Positions 57,101 through 64,000 of a DNA stretch of 64,000 bases are shown here, piece by piece. Every line of letters begins with the position of its first letter. Position 1 is the stretch's first letter. This DNA is from Chrysaora quinquecirrha. Its lineage: Eukaryota; Cnidaria; Scyphozoa; Semaeostomeae; Pelagiidae. The notes under the pieces are model-generated. The model made no database searches. It saw only the letters and a program-made list of their open reading frames with translations, and was not told the origin of the DNA. The DNA lies in contig JACTAT010000060.1 of assembly GCA_014526335.1 (NCBI GenBank), positions 3,680,921 to 3,744,920 on the forward strand, in the 5' to 3' direction. The position numbers and the translations under genes were made by a program.

Positions 57101-59886
57101 TTAATGAGACGATTAGATGATATTTAACTTAGTTCAAGTGAAATGTATCATGATTAGAATATTGATTAGTAAATTTCATCTAAATATTGATTCAAAATCA
57201 TTAGACTTACAAATGATATTTGACTTATAAAAGGTAACATAACTTTCGTTCAATATCAATTAGTCAACTTGAGCTTAAGATATAAAGATAAAATAATCAT
57301 TCGTAAATCACTATCGAGATTCAAGTTAACAATGCGTGAAGTAGAAATTATCCATGTAATCTTAAATTCGGCGAATCATTGGACTCTGATGCTAATCGAT
57401 AGGATGCTAATCGATTCTCATTTAGACAATGCTGCTAAGTGATTATGCATAGATTTGCTTAATTGAATGTCTTATAGATGAAGTTAAAAAATCTTAGTTG
57501 AGCCGTTAGACTAACGAAATGTTATTAAGAAACTGACTATTAAAATTCAGTAACTCTTGTAAGTTAAATATCAACTATTCATTGCTCAGTAATTTCCAGA
57601 TTTCTTATTTTGATAATCTTTTTTCAATATTTAGACTAACTTCAATGTGATTAGAACATTTAATTTAAATTGTGATCAATGTTTAATTTTGACTAAATCA
57701 TATTTCAGACTTCTATAAATCTGGTAAAATATTTCTCAATCATTCTTACTGAACTCAATTTCAGTTATAAATTCAAAGTATACTCAAATTCAAATATTCA
57801 TAGCAATGAGTTAGATTTAACTTCGAACTATCAATGTTAATATTACTTTATAAGTATTAACAATTTGATATTCGATTAACATGTGAATTTACAGTTAAAT
57901 ATAGTCATGTTGAATGAACAAGATATAATATTCAATCTTCATGGTTATAAGCTTCAAGATCAGATGATAGCGATTTCAAGTCATATTATGCCAGATTTTC
58001 TGAACTTAGTAGACATATTAATTGTTGATTATTTCTATGTTAAATAGATAGTATCTTAGATTTTATTGATCTTATAGATCAATCTGTATGAAGAATTTAG
58101 TTCGAGAAAGTCATGGACTTTGATGAATATTCTAGTTTACATGAATCATTTTGAATGCTTTGATGAATCTTAGTCATTTTCGAAGCTATAGGAGGTTCAT
58201 TTTGAACGAAAATTATGAAACTATCCTGTTCAAAATTCTCCAGCTAAAACGTATTCAGAACTATTTCTAATCTTTAGCTAAGAGATTAGTAAATTTCATG
58301 GATGATTAATCATGAACTATTCATTATTTGAGAGTTAGCATTGAGACTTATAATGAACACTTGTTTATAGTACTGTCGCATATTAAATGTTAGATACCAT
58401 TATGATGATAAGACACTAGCTTAAGTATTGCGCTTGACTTTATCAACTTTGTTAATAATTGTTTAATAAGCTCCACTTGACAACTTAAATTTCATTTAAC
58501 GTAAATTAGTTGTCTGATTAAGCATTTTATGATTATTATACATTCTAGATACGTTATTGATGCATGTTGTATCATAGGATTCCTAACTAAGTACCTACTG
58601 AAGCGATCAATAGTTTACATTCGTAGGCTAATTTAAGTATATCATGCTCTGGTTAATGACATCTTCCATTGTGGTGAGGGATTTCTATCTTTAATTCATA
58701 GATACTATCGTAGGCATGTAATCAATATGCGATGTATTACTTGTAAGATATTGTTAAGATGCCTCGTCTAAGTCCAGATACTAGTGGATCATAATCTGCT
58801 ATGGCTATCTAATCCTTCGTTAATAGATCCTAATGAATGTGCAACTCGATCACTATTCCTAATGTAACATATTAGACCTATATTTGTACATTGCTAATGT
58901 TCCAGTACATGATGGCATTCAGATAACAGGAGCTTTCTTGTAACTCCATTGCAACACTTTATCTTGTAATGCTGCATTACCTTGACCTAATTGTAATAGT
59001 TCTTGTAATGATTTAATTACAATTATTGGAGTTTAATTTATGACTTTATTTATCCTTGAAAATTTTTTAAAATTTCATTCATTTATTAAGTTTCTTTTGT
59101 CAATTCAAATCTTATGTCTTACCAATCAATTTTGAATCTGCTTTCCAATTTTTTCGATTTGAATTGTTGCAAATAGACTTTGAAATTCAACTAAATATTA
59201 TATAAACAGTTACAATACTATTAAAAGCCAATACTGATCTAATGACCTATTGGATTCTAAATGCGAATGTGTCCTGTCTTTCCCGCAAAAATATAGACGT
59301 GTTTATGCTCAATCATGGGACAATTCAAAAAGATTTTTAGAGAGGCGGGGATCCCCTTACGTTAGTATACATAATAAGAGAGAGCTCTTTCTTGGTATTG
59401 TCTATTTTTTTGGTGAAGGTGAAATGGTGTTTTAGTGCCAGTCGCTAGGATCTCTCCAGTAGGTTAGCTAATCGAGACCTTGACCCTGGCTGTGACGCTA
59501 CCGTGGCTGGGCTTGAACCCTGACCACACTGAACTTCTGATGCCAAGAATTAGCTGGATTACACTACGTCGCCACAGCACCCTCTTTGCAAAGTCGATAT
59601 GAGTATCTTCAATTCTGTTCTGTGCAATTTTATTTTAGTTATTGATTTATATGCATGAGAATGTTAAGAACAAAATGAACTAAAATGAACTGAATCGAGT
59701 CTAATCATATTCAATAGAAGGACTATGGGCCAAGTCCTTCTTTGATAATGGTTTAATGAAACCTGCCTTTTTTTCTTCTAGCTACGCAGTCTGGTTAACC
59801 TTTGCATAAATCCAGATCCAGATAAGAGACCAGATATATTCTATATTCATGATGTTGCAAAGAAAATGCATGCAGTAAAACTGTAA
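51152..59886 (+). CDS. NEK6/NEK7-like kinase, recognisable exons lack the catalytic core
   Basis: Exons 51152-51161, 52678-52820, 53738-53800, 54414-54470, 55609-55662 and 59782-59886 (TAA), all in phase, giving 143 aa. NEK6/7 phosphorylate mitotic spindle proteins. Present: [11 protein letters not shown] glycine loop (24-34), Lys in VALKK (48), KEIELLK helix C (66-72), [21 protein letters not shown] (96-109), and the terminal [18 protein letters not shown]...VAKKMHA. Human NEK7 is 302 aa. About 150 residues are missing between exons 5 and 6, covering the catalytic loop, DFG, activation segment and most of the C-lobe. No such exon is seen in the 4.1-kb last intron. Both flanking junctions are phase 0, so the short product stays in frame. 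It would be catalytically dead. The first exon (ATG GAA GAA G, then GTACGC) is inferred from phase and position. Confidence 0.8.
51821..52126. repeat. Minisatellite, about 15 units of 20-22 bp
   Basis: The unit is roughly ACAGTACTGATGGTATCCC with variable C-runs. It leaves all three minus frames open, producing false proteins of up to 138 codons. Intron 1 of the NEK-like gene. Confidence 0.95.
53475..53531. repeat. 57-nt hairpin in NEK intron
   Basis: GGTTTGGATACACAAAATAT and the following bases pair with 53506-53531 (AGAATATTTTGTGT..CCAAACC), about 25 bp with few mismatches and a small loop. It could be a tiny MITE or a small-RNA precursor. Confidence 0.7.
54607..55107. mobile_element. PIF/Harbinger-type MITE, 501 bp
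   Basis: GGCCCCGTTCACAC at the left and GTGAATGGGGTG at the right form inverted ends, flanked by TTA on both sides (54604-54606 and 55108-55110). The interior repeats GGAACAAT-type words in both directions. Intron 4 of the NEK-like gene. Confidence 0.75.
55125..55265 (-). mobile_element. tRNA-derived SINE-like element
   Basis: On the minus strand, GCCTAATGGTGAAGGTACTGG resembles an A box region (read in parts) and GGGTTTGAACCCT is a good B box about 45 bp on. A different family from the copies at 7955 and 63634. Confidence 0.6.
55451..55504. repeat. Degenerate interstitial telomere-like repeat
   Basis: About 50 bp of CCCTAA and near variants (AACCCTAACC, CCCTACCCC). Metazoan telomeres are TTAGGG, so this is a short interstitial tract. 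Confidence 0.7.
55930..56200 (-). mobile_element. LINE reverse-transcriptase C-terminal fragment
   Basis: Minus-strand frame of 87 codons: [30 protein letters not shown] and ATTEDIGK. This follows the common LINE ending in which a Gly-Lys-Arg stretch is followed by T-Y-D-x-L. No polymerase core is present. Last intron of the NEK-like gene. Confidence 0.6.
56740..59235. other. AT-rich non-coding block
   Basis: About 2.5 kb of roughly 22-30% GC (one sampled line, 57121-57180, has 13 G/C in 60), dominated by TTAGA, GATTA and ATTCA-type words. No frame, tandem period or gene motif is seen. It occupies the position where the missing NEK exons should be. Confidence 0.7.
59410..59578 (-). mobile_element. 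tRNA-derived SINE, family copy 2
   Basis: Reverse complement of the copy at 7955: the TTCACC tail, the CTAATCGAGACC body and the GGCTTGAACCCTGACC box are all recognisable. It ends in a head that reads GGTGCTGTGG on the minus strand. Confidence 0.75.
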
Positions 59887-62800
59887 AACGTAAAATCGAT
59901 TTCACTTGTAGCTAGTTTAACCTGCTAAACATCTATCTTAACCATTGGGTGCAGATCTTAACTCTTGGGTGCAGATCTTCGGATCTCTATGAGCAGCTCT
60001 TCGTGTAACGTATTGCTTATTTTATTTGTTTTGGTTTGAAAGTGCACGAGACAGGAAGTTTACAACACTGAACTGCCTTTTTGTGTGATATTTGTAGGCT
60101 TCGGCAGCTTTTAGACTTAAAAAGGCCCTCCCGAAATTTTCGTCATGTTGCTAGAATTTTCTGATTTTGAATCTTGGGAGTTTTTAAGAAATTGAAGACA
60201 CCTGGGTTGGGTGAAACTTTCTGGCAAATCATGTTCGTTTTCTTTAAAGTTTGATTAGCAATTCAACACTTAATGTTGTTGATCTGTCTTTCCCTCTTAT
60301 ATATTGAAAATGAAAGCAACTATCGAGAGCTGAGTTTCAGTTCTACAAGATCAAAATAATAAGCATAGAATTTTTCATCGCCTTTAAGTATGGGAGTTCT
60401 TCTTAAGCGATGAAAAAAAAACAAGATGAAATATCACAGAGCAGTTTCGCCAGCAACATTCAGTAATTTTTTCTTGTTACCCACTTTATGAAACATTGAG
60501 TAGATACTGAGGTATTAACATCCGTCAAAATTGTTTAAATATTCATAGCGTAATCCTGGAAAATAAGCGAGATGTCCCGATATGATGATAGTAATTTTGT
60601 TGCAGCGTCATTTCGGGTGCATTCACACCAGCTGACATAAATAAATAATTTTACTTGTTTTGTCAATGCAACCTGCCAGAAAATATATATCAATCAAGTT
60701 TTGTTTTGTCTTTCTGGTCACATCAATTTCGAACTGCTGAACATGAATTTGTCCGAAAAAATAAATTACACTGAGGATACACAAGAGGCATTTTAGCTCC
60801 GACCTGTCCTGTCCAACTTACAAGGTTGTTGCGACATGTTGCATTTTGTGTCCATTAGAAGCTTATAACTTTGATTTGACGTAGGATGTTTTTGACTAAA
60901 AAAAATTACCGATATTAGAACAGCTTGCATCCTTGAAGATGTAGATAGAAACTTGAGAGAAAAAAACATTATTTTGGCTCCAAGCACTTTTAAGGTATTT
61001 TGGCATTTTATTTTCAGACACGAGTATTTTTCGGAAAGGAAGCTATATCTCTTGCTTAACGCCACCACTTTGAAAACAGTTTTTGATTTTGCAAATTGCT
61101 TTTTCATTTTAAAAGGTAGTCTTTATTTTATGCTTGAGTCAAGTGGCTTCTTTCCTCTTATGTGTAAGGAAAACATCTTCATTCTATTTATTACATATCT
61201 CCATTCTATATTCGCGTATCTTAGGGTAAAGTTATGTCCCGCCATGGATAATGCAACCAGTACTTCAATTGAACTATAATCATTAAAGTGTTTTGAACTT
61301 CGGCTAACTGCTGAGGTTACGTTTGAAATAAATAATTTGCAATTAATTACTAATCATGGGTCTTCTTATTCATTTTATGCACTTATGTACCTTCTTTATT
61401 AGGTGTTTGTATGCTTGTTTCATTATTTTAATCTAAGGTCCTTGCGAAACGATCAAACATTGTTCGTAAATTTGTAAAACATTGACATTCGTTTTTAAGC
61501 AATATTTTCTATATTTTGCTTAGGCCATATAGTCGGGATCAATGACCTTCCCAACTCCCTTGGGCTTGCCATTTGTCTCTTTTCATGTTGTGGGGAGGCT
61601 TGTGTCAATTCCATGAATTTTAACTTAACCTTTTACACCTTAGCATATGTACCGCTTTGCCGTCCTGCCCAGTGTATTCATAGATTGGGAGGTCATTAGG
61701 AGGGCCAAAAACCGTAAAACCGCAATTTTTGCCAAGAACCGAACTAGCGTACATATTTTTCCTTGAAACCGTAAAACCGCACCGAAATCGCAAATTGAAA
61801 AACCGCAAAACCGCATTTTTGAAAGCAAAACCGTAAAACCGCCCAAATTAATACTCACCAGGATCGACCTCAGGAAGTGGGCGTTTAGTGCATTAGCCCT
61901 TGAACTGCCTGAATTAAAAACTATACCTTTAAGGTCGGTGATTGAAACGGGAAATACAATTTCCGGCCAATGCACCTGTCACCGCGGAGAAAGAGCCGCG
62001 GGAGGAGGGATGAGAAGAAGCAGAGAGTAGAAGGGCAGGAAGCGAAAATAAGCAGAATATACCAAAAAGAGTGCAAGGGTAAAACTCAAATGCCAACTTA
62101 TAGGGAGGGAAGGGAGGGGAAACTAAAGTCATGACGGCGAGAAGGCATCTTGCTTGGAGCCGTCAAATCAGTAATGCAACATCATCTTTTTCGCATCAAG
62201 AGTTCTATTGATCAAGCGGAAGACTCTTTCAAAGAGTCAATGCTTATTAAAGATCCTATTGATATGGCAGACAAACACATTCAGTAAAATCTTCCTCCGT
62301 GAAATCATGACTGGGGAAAATACTCAGTGCCTGGGGAAATACCCAAACTAGGCACCAGATCCCATGGACTAAAGCCCAAACTAGGCTTTGGAACCAATTC
62401 CCATATCATGACATAAGTATAAAACATATCTCCTGGTGGCATTAACCCCGGTTAAACCTTCCTCTAACCGGCATGTACTCTTTTGTCTACATGTGTTTCA
62501 CTTAGAGACGCACGACAGGCCTGACTCCAACCGTTTTGATATTTCTTTGTGAACAAGAAGCGAATGTCAGGCCCAGTCAGTCTTAAATTTCAGACGGAAT
62601 TGAGATTTCTCATGTGGTCCGGGGGTAGTCTGGTCAATACGTCTCCGACCTTATTAAGATCTCAGTTTTGGGTTTGCTTATGTAAGGGTTATATGGTTGA
62701 AAGCCTGAAGCAATTTGCTACCAGTGTAAGAATGGCATGATTCAGAGGGGATTCTGATGTAGCGGAGGGGGAGGGGGGGGGCTCGTTCTTGCTCAAATGA

Positions 62801-63337
62801 TATAAGAGTAGATTTCAATCGCATTTTGGGTTACTTCATTGTAACCTTGACTAGATATCATTAAAAGGGACCTGCATGACACCAAAACTCAGCATTCGTA
62901 TGAAGAACCAGTGCAAAAATCGAAAATGACAACAAAATTTCATGTCAGTGCAATGTGCAAATTGGCATTGCAGCAACTTGCAATTGCATTTAACATCTGG
63001 CATCAAATGTTGCGTTACTAAGCATGACGCATTGTAGGAAAGTTTTAAGCTTTGCTAATTTTTGCAATTTTCATGTTGAAAGATTCAGTTTTTGAATTTT
63101 TCTTTGCAACGTGTCTCGTCAGGCTTTTTTGATCAGGCTGTTGTAATTTAAGAATGACTCCTGCAGCGCAACGTGAATGGAGACTGGGGGATTGATTTTA
63201 TTCATTGCGAGTGGGTGAAATTCAAGGTTGTAGTGCAATTTGAAGATGGGTGCTGCAAGGAGCATTGATTCATTGATAATAACACTAAGAATCTTTCAAT
63301 TGATGCAGACTTGTTGTGACAGTGAAGAATTGGTGTT
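59887..63337. other. 3' flank of NEK-like gene and intergenic DNA
   Basis: No gene recognised. 61690-61845 is rich in AACCGTAAAACCGC words; 61850-61930 matches 39916-40010; the 62310-62460 area shares CTCCTGGTGGCATTA with 40335. Poly-G run at about 62766-62781. Frames of about 105 codons on both strands at 60793-61279 resemble nothing known. Confidence 0.45.
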
Positions 63338-63480
63338 CAAGGGTGCCGGAAGCAATGCAGGGCGGCGGGGGCAGAAGCAACAATTTGAGGGCAAAACAAT
63401 AGGAAAATAAAAGAATTTGGCAATTTTTCCAAGGGCAGGGGGCAGCTGCCCCTGCTGCCCCCGTGCTTCCGACGCCCCTG
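63338..63480. mobile_element. hAT-type MITE, 143 bp
   Basis: Left CAAGGGTGCCGGAAGC and right GCTTCCGACGCCCCTG are imperfect inverted repeats. An 8-bp duplication TTGGTGTT flanks it (63330-63337 and 63481-63488). Confidence 0.85.
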
Positions 63481-63633
63481 TTGGTGTTGCACCACTGAGA
63501 TATGACATATTACAGCTGTCAAGCATTCTGTTTCACAACAGCATTGTGACACAAGTTGAAGAAAAATAATTGCGTCATGCATTAGCTGGTTTCATGCCAA
63601 AAGATTTTCAACCCAAGTTGAAATTTGAAGGTG

Positions 63634-63770
63634 CTGTGGCATTGTGGTCTAATCAATGCTGGTGGTATCAGGCAAGGATGGGCTTTGAACCCCAGCTACA
63701 TTAGCATCGTAGCCTACAGGTTGAGGTCTCAATTGTTAAATACACCAATTCACCTTCACCTTCACCAACA
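63634..63770 (+). mobile_element. tRNA-derived SINE, family copy 3
   Basis: GTGCTGTGGC head, GTGGTCTAATC A-box-like region, GGCTTTGAACCCC B box, GGTTGAGGTCTCAATTG body and TTCACC tail. The most diverged of the three copies. Confidence 0.7.
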
Positions 63771-63984
63771 TTGTCATGAAAAGTTGCCCAGTGGGAAATA
63801 TCCTCCACAGTTTACAGGAATGTAAAGGACTTTCCGATCAAAAAATACAAAATTTGGATTGCCAGCTCTCAAACAAGGTCAAATAAAAATTGAAATTATG
63901 CAAGAGAACAGTATTTCGTTGATAATGGAAACAACAAATAAGTTAATTTGATTCTCCAGGTGACTAAATACAGTCCACATTAAT

Positions 63985-63999
63985 AATGTTCTCTTTCAG
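63985..63999 (+). other. Probable 3' splice site at window end
   Basis: A pyrimidine-rich GTTCTCTTTCAG ends at 63999. It suggests that an exon starts at the last base and that 63.5-64 kb is the end of an intron. Confidence 0.35.
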
Positions 64000-64000
64000 C

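Overview
This window is nuclear DNA of an animal, probably a marine invertebrate. It carries spliced metazoan genes (a p90 ribosomal S6 kinase, an AP-2 alpha-adaptin and a NEK6/NEK7-type kinase) in a setting rich in MITEs, SINEs, LINE fragments and satellites. The gene set and repeat load would fit a sponge or cnidarian, but the sequence alone does not settle the phylum. Two runs of exactly 500 N (8198-8697 and 29104-29603) are scaffold placeholders. The window is therefore three contigs (1-8197, 8698-29103, 29604-64000) whose adjacency and distance are not proven.

Contig 1 holds 17 exons of the RSK N-terminal kinase half, open in frame for 417 codons; the C-terminal kinase is absent. Several introns carry MITEs, a SINE or small tandem duplications. 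Contig 2 opens with about 51 copies of a 158-161 bp tandem repeat. In each unit a consensus 5' splice site lies inside a hairpin and an Sm-like motif lies further down. Next comes a Mutator-like locus: an intact Ulp1-type protease ORF with zinc fingers, then a spliced but frameshifted MULE transposase with FAR1-like, DDE, SWIM and PHD parts. The AP-2 alpha gene follows, with its first seven exons present and a possible divergent first exon 240 bp upstream, then LINE debris.

Contig 3 starts with transposon-derived DNA: several elements with clear target-site duplications, a fold-back element with long arms, and simple repeats. It then has the most striking gene, a spliced isocyanide synthase (DIT1/PvcA family) fused in frame to an Fe(II)/2-oxoglutarate dioxygenase (TauD/PvcB family). 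A single in-frame TAA falls between the HxD motif and the distal iron-binding His. The final gene is a NEK6/7-like kinase whose recognisable exons encode the N-lobe and the extreme C-terminus in one frame. The exons for the catalytic loop and activation segment are not seen, and the large last intron holds an AT-rich block of about 2.5 kb. The last 4 kb are non-coding with a SINE and a small hAT-type MITE, and the window ends on a likely 3' splice site.

RSK, AP-2 alpha and NEK are ordinary host signalling and trafficking genes with no evident shared function. The isocyanide synthase-dioxygenase would act alone in specialised metabolism. The MULE locus may have mobilised the MITE with a 9-bp target duplication at 49.3 kb, but that link is inference.
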